NCBI GenBank assembly: GCA_964604165.1
Contig: CAZRYF010000007.1
Span: 62,001 to 126,000, forward strand
From: JAYZDK01 sp964604165
GTDB taxonomy: Bacteria; Myxococcota_A; UBA796; CAJQPC01
Direction: 5' to 3'
Length of the DNA: 64,000 bases
Shown here: positions 42,470-51,580 of the stretch, piece after piece
How the letters are laid out: each line of letters starts with the position of its first letter
Position numbering within the stretch: position 1 is the stretch's first letter
The notes under the pieces: generated by a model
Told to the model about the DNA's origin: nothing
Seen by the model: only the letters and a program-made list of their open reading frames with translations
The model's database searches: none
Program-made: the position numbers and the translations under genes

Positions 42470-42893
42470 TCTCCCCGAAGTCAAGGACCTGCTTCCTCAC
42501 CGTGGCCGCTATCTCCTGGTGGACAAGCTCCTCACCCTGGAGGAGGATCGGGTGGAGGCCGTGGGCCACTTCACGGAAGAGATGGTGGAGGGCCACTTTC
42601 CTGGGCAGCCCATTGTGCCCGGGGTGCTTCTCCTGGAGGCCCTGGCACAGACCATGTGCTGCGCCCACCTGTCTCGGCCCGAACTTCATGGGGGAACGCC
42701 CTTTCTGGCCGGGTTCGAGAAGGTCCGTTTTCGCGCCCCGGTGATTCCCCCGGCCACTGTTCACTACCGGGTGAACCTGAAAGAGGAGCGTTTGGGTCTG
42801 TTCCGCGCAACGGCCGAAGCCTGGTGCAACGACGTACGCGTTGTGAGCGCGAAGCTCATGGGCGCCATGATGCCCCCGGAAGCCTCCCCTTGA
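42462..42893 (+). CDS. FabZ-like 3-hydroxyacyl-ACP dehydratase
   Basis: 143-residue hot-dog fold protein with LLPHRGRYLLVD and HFPGQPIVPGVLLLEALAQ, giving the catalytic His45 and Glu59. Dehydrates the 3-hydroxy intermediate so that double bonds accumulate, since no enoyl reductase is visible in the locus. ATG overlaps the KS gene by 8 bp and its stop overlaps the next TTG start. Confidence 0.93.
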   Translation: MSDLPEVKDLLPHRGRYLLVDKLLTLEEDRVEAVGHFTEEMVEGHFPGQPIVPGVLLLEALAQTMCCAHLSRPELHGGTPFLAGFEKVRFRAPVIPPATVHYRVNLKEERLGLFRATAEAWCNDVRVVSAKLMGAMMPPEASP

Positions 42894-44380
42894 AGCGGGC
42901 CCTGATCATCGGGTCCGGGGTGGGTGGACTCACCAGCGCCCTCTTGTTGGCCAAGCACGGCTGGGATGTGCAGGTCCACGAGCAGCACTACCGTCCCGGC
43001 GGCTTGCTTCATCGGTTCTTTCGCGACGCCCGATCCTATGACACCGGATTTCATTATTGCGGTGGCCTGGGGTCCGATGACATTCTGGGCTCCTGTCTTC
43101 GCCACCTTGGGGTCTTTGACCAGGTGCGTTGGCTGCCCTTGGACGAAGACGGTTTTGACCGGCTGAAGTTTCCGGGACTTGAGTTTCGAATACCCCACGG
43201 CGTCGAGGCCTACCGCCAGCGCCTGATCGACACATTTCCCGAGGAAAAGGCCGGTATTGAGGGGTACCTGGCGGACCTGGCAGAGGCCACAAGTCACTAC
43301 GGCCTGTATTCGTTTCGGTCGACGGTAGACCCCGCAGAGTTCCTGAAGTGGGAAGGGCAGAGCGTGGCAGAGGTGGTCTCCCGTCACACGCGCTGCAGGG
43401 AGCTGACTGCCGTGCTGACGGCACAGAACGCCCTGTACGGCGTGCCCGCCTCCAAGGCCCCGTTTGGGCTGCACGCAGTGGTGGTGCACCACTTTCTCAA
43501 GGGTGCCAACCGAATCGATGGAGGTGGCGACCGACTCGCCAAGGTTCTCGTCAATCGCCTGAAGGAGCTGGGGGGCAGCTTGCACCTGAAATCCCACGTC
43601 GAGCAAGTGCGAGTGGAAGACGGCAAGGCCCTTGGCGTCACCTTGGCATCCGGGGAGGAGATCAATGCGGACCTCGTGGTGTCGAACATGCACCCGCGGG
43701 TCTTGTTGGATCACCTTCCTGACGGCGCCGTGCGCAAAGCCTACTGCAACCGGGTCAGAGGTCAGCGCGTGGGCATGGGCCACCTTGGGGTCTACGTGCA
43801 GTTGAACGGGCCGGCGGATTGTATTGGCAACGCCAACGTGTACCGTTTGAGCGACTTTGATTCCGACCTGACCTTCGAAAACATTGGCCCCGGCCATGTG
43901 CCCTTCTACTTTGCGACCGCACCCGCTCAGGGCCTCGAAAACCCCAGCCCACACCACCACGTGGTGCTGATGCTGATCGCCCTGGACTACGCCAAAGTGG
44001 CACCCTGGGCCGAGTCCGCCACCGGTGAGCGCCCTCCGGAATACACGGCCTACAAGGACAGCCTGGCACAGTCCGCGGTCAACGCCCTTTGCTTGGACTT
44101 TCCAAGCCTTGGGGACAAGGTCACCCGGGTAGAAGCCAGCACCGCTTTGACCACGCAACACTTTACCCGGAGTCCGGAAGGGGCAATGTACGGCCACTTC
44201 CACGAAGTGAGCCAGATGGGACGCTACCGACCCTCCCAGTTCAGCCGGGTGCACGGCTTGATCCAGGTGGGGCAGTCTGTTTTTGCACCGGGGGTCTTGG
44301 GGGCCACGTTGTCGGGCTATTACGGCGTGGGCCGACTCCTCGGGTTTGAGCGGCTCACCGAGGAGCTGAGGATCGCATGA
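42890..44380 (+). CDS. CrtI-like FAD-dependent desaturase/oxidoreductase
   Basis: 496 residues. The N-terminal dinucleotide-binding fold reads IIGSGVGGLTSALLLAK, then HEQHYRPGG, and the C-terminal FAD loop has GQSVFAPGVLGATLSGYYG. This is the phytoene-desaturase/carotenoid-isomerase family. In a type II polyketide locus it could isomerise or further oxidise the polyene. The start codon is TTG at 42890 overlapping the dehydratase stop (TTGA), the only start that keeps the conserved nucleotide fold complete without running into fabZ. Confidence 0.85.
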   Translation: MKRALIIGSGVGGLTSALLLAKHGWDVQVHEQHYRPGGLLHRFFRDARSYDTGFHYCGGLGSDDILGSCLRHLGVFDQVRWLPLDEDGFDRLKFPGLEFRIPHGVEAYRQRLIDTFPEEKAGIEGYLADLAEATSHYGLYSFRSTVDPAEFLKWEGQSVAEVVSRHTRCRELTAVLTAQNALYGVPASKAPFGLHAVVVHHFLKGANRIDGGGDRLAKVLVNRLKELGGSLHLKSHVEQVRVEDGKALGVTLASGEEINADLVVSNMHPRVLLDHLPDGAVRKAYCNRVRGQRVGMGHLGVYVQLNGPADCIGNANVYRLSDFDSDLTFENIGPGHVPFYFATAPAQGLENPSPHHHVVLMLIALDYAKVAPWAESATGERPPEYTAYKDSLAQSAVNALCLDFPSLGDKVTRVEASTALTTQHFTRSPEGAMYGHFHEVSQMGRYRPSQFSRVHGLIQVGQSVFAPGVLGATLSGYYGVGRLLGFERLTEELRIA

Positions 44381-45594
44381 GGCAAGTCGTTGTCACCGGT
44401 ATCGGTCTTCGGACACCTCTCGGTTCCCGGTTGGACGCGGTTTTTGATTCTTTGATCTCGCAGCGATCTGGCGTGCGGTCCCAACCTGAGTGGTCGGAAG
44501 TGCAGGACCTGTTGTCACTCGTGGCCGCAAGCATCCACGACTTTGACGGCAAGGAGATTCCTCGGAAGGTTCGGCGCACCATGGGCCGCGTGGCCATGTT
44601 TGCCGCTGCAGCCGCCAGGGACGCCGTGGACCAGGCGGGGCTCTCCCCCGCCGCCCTTCAGACGGGCCGGGCAGGGGTGGCGGTGGGCTCCACCCTTGGG
44701 AGCCACCTCGCGGACTCGGAGTTCTGGGCGCACTTCCATGCCACCGGCTCGGCCCGCGGCGTGAAAGGAACCCACTTTTTCAAGGTCATGGCGCATACCT
44801 GCGCCACCCATGTAGCGCTCTACCTGGAGACCCAGGGAGAAGCGGTCGCAACCAACGCGGCCTGCGCGTCAGCCACTCAGGCCTTGGGAAACGCCCTGGA
44901 CCGAATTCGGACGGGTCGGGCTGACATCATGATCGCCGGGGGGGCTGATGAGCTCCATGTGGCGGCCGCCATCACCTTCGACGCAATGGGTGGCGGTTCC
45001 CGGGCCTTCAACGAATCTCCCTCCTCCACGCCACGCCCTTTCGACAAGCACCGGGACGGCATTGTGGTGGGCGAGGGCGCCGGTATCCTGGTGCTGGAGG
45101 AGGAAGCTCACGCCCGAGCCAGGGGCGCCCAGATCCTGGGGCGCGTCCTCGGATACGGAGGCACCTCCGACGCACAGAACATGGCCTCCCCGGCGCCCGG
45201 TGGAATGAGGCAGGCCATTGAACTGGCTCTTCAGGACGGAGGCCTTCCCGCCCACGATCTCGGGTATGTGAATGCCCACGCCACTGGGACCCCCATCGGC
45301 GATGCCGCTGAAGCGGAGGCCTTGTTTCAGGTGTTTGGCGATCAGGTGCCGGTGAGCAGCTCCAAGGGCCACCTGGGCCACATGATGGGGGCTTGCGGAG
45401 CTGTGGAGGCCGCTATCAGCCTGGAGGCTATGCGGCGTGGCTGCGTGCCTCCCACTTTGAACCTGGAAACGCCGGACGTGGCCCCGCTGTATCTGCCGAC
45501 CCAGGCACTGGAACAGCCAATTGCCGCGTCGCTTTCCACCAATTTTGCCTTCGGCGGCGTCAATGCGGCGCTTCTCTTGGGACCTGGAGATTAG
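44377..45594 (+). CDS. Beta-ketoacyl-ACP synthase (FabF type)
   Basis: 405 residues with C163 (NAACASATQ), H301 (NAHATGTPIGD), K330 and H335 (GHLGHMMGACGAVEA). Starts QVVVTGIGLRTPLG in an ATGA overlap with the desaturase. Highest resemblance to classical FabF among the ketosynthases here. Followed 2 bp later by fabG, which fits an elongation module (KS, KR, DH, ACP). Confidence 0.93.
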   Translation: MRQVVVTGIGLRTPLGSRLDAVFDSLISQRSGVRSQPEWSEVQDLLSLVAASIHDFDGKEIPRKVRRTMGRVAMFAAAAARDAVDQAGLSPAALQTGRAGVAVGSTLGSHLADSEFWAHFHATGSARGVKGTHFFKVMAHTCATHVALYLETQGEAVATNAACASATQALGNALDRIRTGRADIMIAGGADELHVAAAITFDAMGGGSRAFNESPSSTPRPFDKHRDGIVVGEGAGILVLEEEAHARARGAQILGRVLGYGGTSDAQNMASPAPGGMRQAIELALQDGGLPAHDLGYVNAHATGTPIGDAAEAEALFQVFGDQVPVSSSKGHLGHMMGACGAVEAAISLEAMRRGCVPPTLNLETPDVAPLYLPTQALEQPIAASLSTNFAFGGVNAALLLGPGD

Positions 45595-45596
45595 AC

Positions 45597-46325
45597 ATGG
45601 AGCTGGAAGGAAGAGTCGCAATTGTCACAGGTGCTGCCCGGGGAATCGGGCGGGCGGTCGCCCTGGACCTTGGGCGGGCTGGCGCCAAAGTCGTCATCAA
45701 TTACCGAAACAGCGCAGAGGCCGCCGAGGCCCTGGCGGATGAGATTCCCCAGGCGCGGGTGGTGAAGGCAGATGTCTCGGTGACTGACGACTGTGAAAAG
45801 TTGATCGAGACCGCCCTGGACTGGGGCAGCATGGACATTCTCGTGAACAACGCCGGCATCAATGCAGATGGCCTTGCGTTGACCATGACCGACGAGGCAT
45901 TTGACTCGGTCATGGCCGTCAATGCCGGAGGGTGCTTCCGCATGTGCCGGGCCGCCATCCAGACCATGGTGCGGAAGCGATCCGGCTCCATCGTCAACCT
46001 CACCAGTATTTCCGGTCTGAGGGGAAACCCAGGCCAGATGAACTACTCTGCCTCCAAGGCCGCGATTGTGGGAATGACCCGCACCCTGGCCCGTGAGATC
46101 GCCAAGCGAAAGGTACGGGTCAACGCTGTGGCACCGGGTTTCGTGGAGACTGACATGACCCGGGCCCTCCCGGAACAGGTGCTTAGGGAGGTAAAGCGCC
46201 AGATCCCCATGCGCCGCTACGGAACCGTGGAAGAGGTCTCCCACATGGTGCGCTTCCTGGTGGGTCCAAACTCCCAGTACGTCACGGGCCAGGTGTTCGT
46301 GGTGGATGGCGGCCTCTCGTGCTGA
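45597..46325 (+). CDS. fabG: 3-oxoacyl-ACP reductase FabG
   Basis: 242-residue short-chain dehydrogenase: TGAARGIG at 11-18 for NADPH, NNAG, and the catalytic Ser137, Tyr150 and Lys154 in TSISG and YSASK. Reduces the 3-keto group after each condensation. Starts 2 bp after the FabF-type gene. Whether it serves the polyene pathway or primary fatty acid synthesis is uncertain; context favours the former. Confidence 0.95.
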   Translation: MELEGRVAIVTGAARGIGRAVALDLGRAGAKVVINYRNSAEAAEALADEIPQARVVKADVSVTDDCEKLIETALDWGSMDILVNNAGINADGLALTMTDEAFDSVMAVNAGGCFRMCRAAIQTMVRKRSGSIVNLTSISGLRGNPGQMNYSASKAAIVGMTRTLAREIAKRKVRVNAVAPGFVETDMTRALPEQVLREVKRQIPMRRYGTVEEVSHMVRFLVGPNSQYVTGQVFVVDGGLSC

Positions 46326-46330
46326 CACCG

Positions 46331-46398
46331 CTGGGGCCGCCCTCACCTTGCCCCAGCCCACGGACCACAATACCTGCGCAGGTCTGAACGATTTTTTT
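46331..46398 (+). promoter_or_regulatory. Two hairpins and a T-run in the fabG-ACP spacer
   Basis: CTGGGGC/GCCCCAG (46331-46356) forms a 7-bp stem, and 46372-46383 is a perfect 12-base palindrome, ACCTGCGCAGGT. Seven T follow at 46392-46398, eight bases after the palindrome, so this is not a standard terminator. It might partly attenuate transcription into the second ACP gene or be an operator. Confidence 0.35.
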
Positions 46399-46412
46399 GA
46401 GGGGAAAGCCGC

Positions 46413-46706
46413 ATGAACGCTGAACAGATCATCAGCAAGATTGACCAGATCTTCGTGGACGAGTTTGAGCTTGCACCTGACCTTGTGGTCGCCGATTCAA
46501 ACCTCCGAGACGATCTGGATCTCGACAGCCTGGACGGTGTGGACCTGATGGTCGCCCTTGAAAAGCAGTTCGGATTCCGGGTAGATGAGAAGATTCTCCT
46601 GGAAATGCAGACAGTGGGCGACATCCACAACTACATTCGCGACCACCTGGGCGCGCTCACGGCGGCTGCCGCAGTCGCCCCCGCAGCGGATTCTGCCAGC
46701 GCTTGA
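46413..46706 (+). CDS. Acyl carrier protein 2
   Basis: 97 residues, ACP fold with Ser39 in DLDLDSLDGVDLMV. An Ala/Pro-rich tail of about 20 residues is added at the C-terminus. GAGGGG lies upstream of the ATG. It is the last plus-strand gene of the locus and converges with the glycosyltransferase-acyltransferase gene (33 bp between stops). The separate ACPs may serve different ketosynthases. Confidence 0.92.
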   Translation: MNAEQIISKIDQIFVDEFELAPDLVVADSNLRDDLDLDSLDGVDLMVALEKQFGFRVDEKILLEMQTVGDIHNYIRDHLGALTAAAAVAPAADSASA

Positions 46707-46739
46707 TTCCAGGACTCCTGGTCTGGAAACCTCACCGGG

Positions 46740-48551
46740 CTACATCCAGGGATTGTGGAAGTTGTACCACTGGAAGGGGTAGCGTCTTGCCCATGTCTCC
46801 AGCTGTGCCCCGTACTCGCCAGCCCACCTTTCCAGGTCCGCCTGTCGGTTTGCCCTGCTGGTGAACCGCAAGACCTTCGGTTCGGTGGCCAAGACCCGAA
46901 ACACCCCGAGCCCCTCCTTGAAGCACCCCATCATGAACACCGGTGCACCTGAAATCGCCGCGAGCAGGAACGGTCCCGTGGGCAAGTTGATTCGGCCCCC
47001 CAGCATGGAGACCTCTACGACGCGATCATCCACGACCCGATCTGCCTTGATGGCCAGCAACTCCTTGTCCCGCAGGACGCGCACCGCCTCCAGGGCCGCC
47101 AGGGAGTCGTCCGTGTTGATCACAATCTGCCGCGGCATGGGGGCGGCCTCCGAGATCTCCCGCCCGAGGGCCAGGTAGGGGTCCGCCCCCGAGCGGTACT
47201 GAAGCAGGTTGACCGGCAGGTCCGTGCGGCCTCCCCCTAGCGCTACCGCGGCGAGGTCGGCATTTCCAAGGTGGGAGGACAACATGATGGTGCCCTCTCT
47301 CTGGACGATCGCGGAGGCGGCTTCCGTGTTCTCGTGCAGGAATTGAAAGCTCCCAGGGCCCCGAAGCATGACCTCGAAACGATCGACCAATGCGACAGCG
47401 AAGTTGTAGAAAATCCTGTAGGTATACAGCAAGTTACGCAACGCACCCTGGTCAGGAAACCGGCGTACCAGGTAGGCCCGAACCCCCGCCCGCTGCTCTT
47501 GCGCAACCGCCAGGTAGAACAACGCCATTCCCCGCATGGCCAGATACGTGGCAGGAGCTCCCATCCGCCGGATCATGCCCACGAAGAACCGCCACCCCCA
47601 CAAACGTCCCAAGTGAGTCCCTTTCCAGGAGCCCTTGGTACGTCGCCCACGGGGAATCCAGCGAGGAGGCCACAGCAACCGTTCCGCCACAAGGCGGGAG
47701 TTCAACCAGGAAATTCGAGCGTTATCCCAGAAGGGCCGGAAAGCACTGACCCTCTCCTCCTGGGGTGGATACCACACCCGGCACGGAAGATCCTGTACCG
47801 GGATGCCCCCCCAGATTCCCCGCACCAACACCTCCACCTCCCACTCAAATCGCCGGGCTCGAAGTCCCAGAGAAAGAACCGGCACGACCGGGTACACGCG
47901 GTAGCCGCTCTGGCTATCCCCGACCTTTACGCCCGTCTCTACCCAAGTCCAAAAGTTGGAGAACCTCCGGCCAAAACGGCTGGCCTCAGGCGCGGTGGTC
48001 AGGTCACGACAGCCCACATGAATCGCCTCAGGAGCCTTCCGGGCCACCGACAGGAACTGGGGGAGGTCCTCGGGGAGATGCTGACCGTCTGAGTCGATCG
48101 CCACCAGGTGCGAGCATCCCTGCCCCCAGGCCCATTCCAAGGCAGTTTGGAGTGCAGCGCCCTTTCCCTGGTTCCCTTCGTGACGGAGGACCACCACCCC
48201 CTCCACCAGAGCGGCCGCATCTCCGCTGCCGTCGGTGCTCCCATCGTCGACCACCACAACCCGGGGGCAATGAACCAGACACTTGCGGGCCACCTCCGCT
48301 ACGGTGTCCACGTTTCCATGGGTGGGAATCACGACGGCTGCACGAAAACCCGCGGCCCGGGATTTGGGCCGCGTGGAGACCGCCTGCCACCAAAGAGCCA
48401 ACAGCAGCGCCCCGTCGATGGCCCACATTTGAAGCAACTCGTGACGCCCCAAGCCGGTGCCTCGGCACATGTGCACGAGCGTGACCAACAGGGCCAGGAC
48501 AAACACCCCCATTCCCCTGCGGCCGGGCCACGGCTGGACCGCCGGCGTCAT
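46740..48551 (-). CDS. Fused GT2 glycosyltransferase and LpxL-like acyltransferase
   Basis: 603 residues. Two N-terminal hydrophobic segments precede a GT-A domain with AAVVIPTHGN, DDGSTDGS and the metal-binding IDSDGQ. From about residue 330 to the end is an LpxL/HtrB-type acyltransferase with SSHLGNAD (H-x4-D). This fusion is typical of aryl polyene loci, where it is thought to glycosylate and acylate the product. Its ATG overlaps the stop of the exporter gene (ATGA). Third gene of the minus-strand export operon. Confidence 0.9.
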   Translation of the reverse strand: MTPAVQPWPGRRGMGVFVLALLVTLVHMCRGTGLGRHELLQMWAIDGALLLALWWQAVSTRPKSRAAGFRAAVVIPTHGNVDTVAEVARKCLVHCPRVVVVDDGSTDGSGDAAALVEGVVVLRHEGNQGKGAALQTALEWAWGQGCSHLVAIDSDGQHLPEDLPQFLSVARKAPEAIHVGCRDLTTAPEASRFGRRFSNFWTWVETGVKVGDSQSGYRVYPVVPVLSLGLRARRFEWEVEVLVRGIWGGIPVQDLPCRVWYPPQEERVSAFRPFWDNARISWLNSRLVAERLLWPPRWIPRGRRTKGSWKGTHLGRLWGWRFFVGMIRRMGAPATYLAMRGMALFYLAVAQEQRAGVRAYLVRRFPDQGALRNLLYTYRIFYNFAVALVDRFEVMLRGPGSFQFLHENTEAASAIVQREGTIMLSSHLGNADLAAVALGGGRTDLPVNLLQYRSGADPYLALGREISEAAPMPRQIVINTDDSLAALEAVRVLRDKELLAIKADRVVDDRVVEVSMLGGRINLPTGPFLLAAISGAPVFMMGCFKEGLGVFRVLATEPKVLRFTSRANRQADLERWAGEYGAQLETWARRYPFQWYNFHNPWM

Positions 48552-51500
48552 CGAAGACGCTCCAACAACTCTTCTAGTCCTCGACGCTGATCCCCATACT
48601 CTGGGCTTGCCGCCAGCGCGAGTTTGGCGGCCAGAGCGGCCTCATGCTCCTTGCCCACGCTCTCAAGCACATGGGCCAACGTACCCAGCGCCTCCGGGTG
48701 CGTAGGCATCAAGGCGACCCCCCGACGCACCAACACCTCCGCAGCTGCTCCCCGTGCCTCCCGGGCCTCGCGGAGCAGTTGTCGCCCCCGGCGGACGGCA
48801 AAGGCCGAGGAGAGGTCCCCCGCCGCCAAGACCTCAGTGGGTTCCAAGTCGCCGGCGAGGGCGCCCTCCATATCGAAGGAGACCCATCCCCCGGCGAGAT
48901 TGGGATAGCGACTCACCCAGAGGCGCTTGTTCGAGGCATCAAAGACCACACCATGGGTGGCGATGTCCGCGTTCAAGGCCCAGCGGTGGCCCGGAGGCAA
49001 CAGGGTGTCCCCCACTCCCTTTCGATCTTCCAGGATCTCCCTCGCCACCCTGGGGTCCACCTGCCCCAGGTTCCGTGCCAGGAGCTCTTCCATGCGGGCC
49101 AAACGGTGGCGGGTCGTGTAGTGGGCCACTCGCTTCTGGTTCGTGCGATCGGAAGCAAGGGCCTCGGTACGAAAATGGTTCGTCACCCCCAGATGGGTGC
49201 CCGCGTCAAGGCGCTCCACCCTCTCCGGTGTCACCTCAAACAGAGCAGCCTCGCCAGCGTCTCCGTCCACAACCATCACATTCTCCGACACGGTTCCCGC
49301 TCTGGCCCGAAGAATTGCCTCGGCATCCTCCAGAGAGGAACCGTGCTGAAGGATCTCCCTCACCACCAGGGCCATGGGCATACCAGGACGAATGCTGGCC
49401 TCACTTCCCGCCGCCTGGATCGCGACTGCGAGGCCCTCGTCGTTCATTCCGCTGACGACCCCCACCATGCCGGTAAAGCTCACGGAGACAAAGGGAATGC
49501 CATCCTCTGGCACCACAAAGGTCACGATCTTGTCCCTATCAAAGACGACCCCTCCATCGAAATCAAAATTCCGCGCCAACAGCCAACTTCCGTCCGGAGT
49601 GGCGCCCCCCCCGGCCATGAACCCGCTGCAGCCCACCACGAGGGGGGTGTCCACCAGGGCCTGCCCCAGGTCGTGAATGGCGTGGTAGTAGGTGCGACGG
49701 GTGAAGGCAGGGCCCAGCTCCTGGAACGTGTCCCGGCCGGCATCCACACTTCCCGCCACCTCTTGAAGCTGTGCGGGGGTAAAGAAGCGGTCCAGCCGAG
49801 GCATCCAGACGGCCAGGCCGCGCAGAATTCCAAACCGCGCGAAGGGATTTGGAACCGACGCGTGAAACGCCTCGAGAGCCTGTGCCTCCAGGGAGTCCTG
49901 CAGGTCTCGCCCCAGCATGCCATTGGCATACCCAAGCTCATAGGGGCTCCCGGTCAACCGCATGGTCCAAATTCCCCGGGTGTACTTCAGTCGGTTTGGA
50001 CCAAACTGCAGGTCTCGGTTCCCATGTTTCACCAGGGTGTGGGTAGGCACCGGCCCTTCCCGTACCGGTGGCGACAGGTAGGTCAACTGCCGAAGCGCAA
50101 GGTCGGCGTGCCAGAACACCACAAATGCCCCCGCGGCCAGTGCTCCCCGACGTCGCCAGGGCGGTGAAAAGAGACTCTGTCCTTGTACCCAGCCCGGGAC
50201 CACCCAAAGAGCGCACAACACCGCCCCTACCAGTCCACCCAGAACGCCAAACCCGAGCCCCGCCAAGGCTGCACTCTCGCTGCTGGCCAAGAGCCCAAAA
50301 CCCGCCATGGTCGTGGCAGCAGACATCAGGATTCCGATGTTTGTAGAGTCGTCTTCCTCCCGCCTCGCCGCCTCAGCCATGAGGATGCCGTAGTCCAACC
50401 CCAACCCCAAAAGGAGCACCATGGCGCAGGCGCTGACCACATTCCAGGACATTCCCATCAAGACATGAAGCCCCAAGGACCAGGCAATGGCCCCCGCAGG
50501 CGGGAGTGCGGCCGCAACGAGGGCACGGGTCAACCCAAACCTGACCAGAAGAAGCAACAGGACTCCCGGGATCGCCCAACCCCCCAGTCTCACCAGCTCG
50601 GCAACAATGCCCTCGACCCCTGCCCCCGCAAACCGGGAGGGAAACAAAAGCACCGCCTCGGGAACCGCTTCCCGAATGGTCTCCTCTACTTCCAGGGCGA
50701 GGGCGTCGTCCTCGACGACGACGGAGAGGACCACCTCTCCGGTGCCGTCCTCCCCTTCCTGCACGTGTCGACCCACCAGCTCCTGGAGGGGAGTGCCCGC
50801 CCAGTCACTTGGCAGAATGACTCCCGCCGAAGGAAACACCTTCTCCAGCGCATTGTGGGCCCAGTCCTTCGAAAACCCTGTCTTCGCCGCAGCCGCCGAG
50901 AGTCGACGAGACAACACCTCCCGGTCGGGCAGCTTGGCCGTTCGACTTTGTTGAAGCGCTGGCCCCGGCTGCACAGAGCTCGTGCCATGAAGCCGCACCC
51001 CGGTGAGCCCCTGAATCGCTTCCTCGACCCGATCCGCGGCATCCAGGGCGTCTGCCACGCTCTCCTGTTCAATCACCACCAGCCCACCGGTTCCCATGCC
51101 GCCGTATCTCTGGTTCAACTCCCACTCCAGGGTCCGGAGATCCTCGGGAAGGGGCAGCAGGTTTCGCGGATCTCCATCCAGGGAGGTCAGGGGACCGGAA
51201 ATGGCAAGCAGCAGGGCCGTGAGAACCACCACCCAGCCCCCCATCCGCCGGCCAGTGCGGGCTCTCCCCCATGTGCCCAGGTTACGCCCTCCAAACACCG
51301 CAAAGGAAACAGGGCCCAGCACCAAAGTAGACAGCAAGGCTGCACCGGATGCAGCTGCCCCCATCCAGCCGAGATCGGAGACCACCGGGAACTCGCTGGT
51401 GGCGAGGAGCAAACAAGCTCCCACCGTGGATCCAGCGGCGAGAAGAAGCGCAGGTGCGAGTCGTGGCCGCCCCCTCTGCAGCGGCAAGACGACCTGAAAA

Positions 51501-51580
51501 CCCCACGCCCTGCGGCGCGGCGGCGGCAGCCACGTACAGGTGAATCCAATAATCCACCGCAAGCCCAAACAAGGCCACAC
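48548..51580 (-). CDS. MMPL/RND exporter C-terminal half fused to C45-type Ntn hydrolase (downstream of a frameshift)
   Basis: The 1010-residue frame begins mid-protein: from about 51500 it reads as the fourth-to-sixth helix block of an MMPL transporter, then the second periplasmic loop and second helix bundle (LLLLLVRFGLTRALVAAALPP, GLGLDYGILMAEAARREE). After about residue 540 a C45/acyltransferase-like Ntn hydrolase follows, with Cys651 in VVGCSGFMAGG and the downstream ARNFDFDGG and VTNHFRTEALA segments. A helical tail ends it. The missing N-terminal half is in the adjacent frame (51282-52484). I read both as one gene with a one-base frameshift at the G4T4 run 51497-51504. Such an exporter-hydrolase fusion is unusual. 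Confidence 0.82.
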   Translation of the reverse strand: MWPCLGLRWIIGFTCTWLPPPRRRAWGFQVVLPLQRGRPRLAPALLLAAGSTVGACLLLATSEFPVVSDLGWMGAAASGAALLSTLVLGPVSFAVFGGRNLGTWGRARTGRRMGGWVVVLTALLLAISGPLTSLDGDPRNLLPLPEDLRTLEWELNQRYGGMGTGGLVVIEQESVADALDAADRVEEAIQGLTGVRLHGTSSVQPGPALQQSRTAKLPDREVLSRRLSAAAAKTGFSKDWAHNALEKVFPSAGVILPSDWAGTPLQELVGRHVQEGEDGTGEVVLSVVVEDDALALEVEETIREAVPEAVLLFPSRFAGAGVEGIVAELVRLGGWAIPGVLLLLLVRFGLTRALVAAALPPAGAIAWSLGLHVLMGMSWNVVSACAMVLLLGLGLDYGILMAEAARREEDDSTNIGILMSAATTMAGFGLLASSESAALAGLGFGVLGGLVGAVLCALWVVPGWVQGQSLFSPPWRRRGALAAGAFVVFWHADLALRQLTYLSPPVREGPVPTHTLVKHGNRDLQFGPNRLKYTRGIWTMRLTGSPYELGYANGMLGRDLQDSLEAQALEAFHASVPNPFARFGILRGLAVWMPRLDRFFTPAQLQEVAGSVDAGRDTFQELGPAFTRRTYYHAIHDLGQALVDTPLVVGCSGFMAGGGATPDGSWLLARNFDFDGGVVFDRDKIVTFVVPEDGIPFVSVSFTGMVGVVSGMNDEGLAVAIQAAGSEASIRPGMPMALVVREILQHGSSLEDAEAILRARAGTVSENVMVVDGDAGEAALFEVTPERVERLDAGTHLGVTNHFRTEALASDRTNQKRVAHYTTRHRLARMEELLARNLGQVDPRVAREILEDRKGVGDTLLPPGHRWALNADIATHGVVFDASNKRLWVSRYPNLAGGWVSFDMEGALAGDLEPTEVLAAGDLSSAFAVRRGRQLLREAREARGAAAEVLVRRGVALMPTHPEALGTLAHVLESVGKEHEAALAAKLALAASPEYGDQRRGLEELLERLR

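Noticed and set aside
48644..50167. 507-codon plus-strand frame opposite the exporter-hydrolase
   Set aside because: Antisense to the C45-like domain; no homology or initiation signal.
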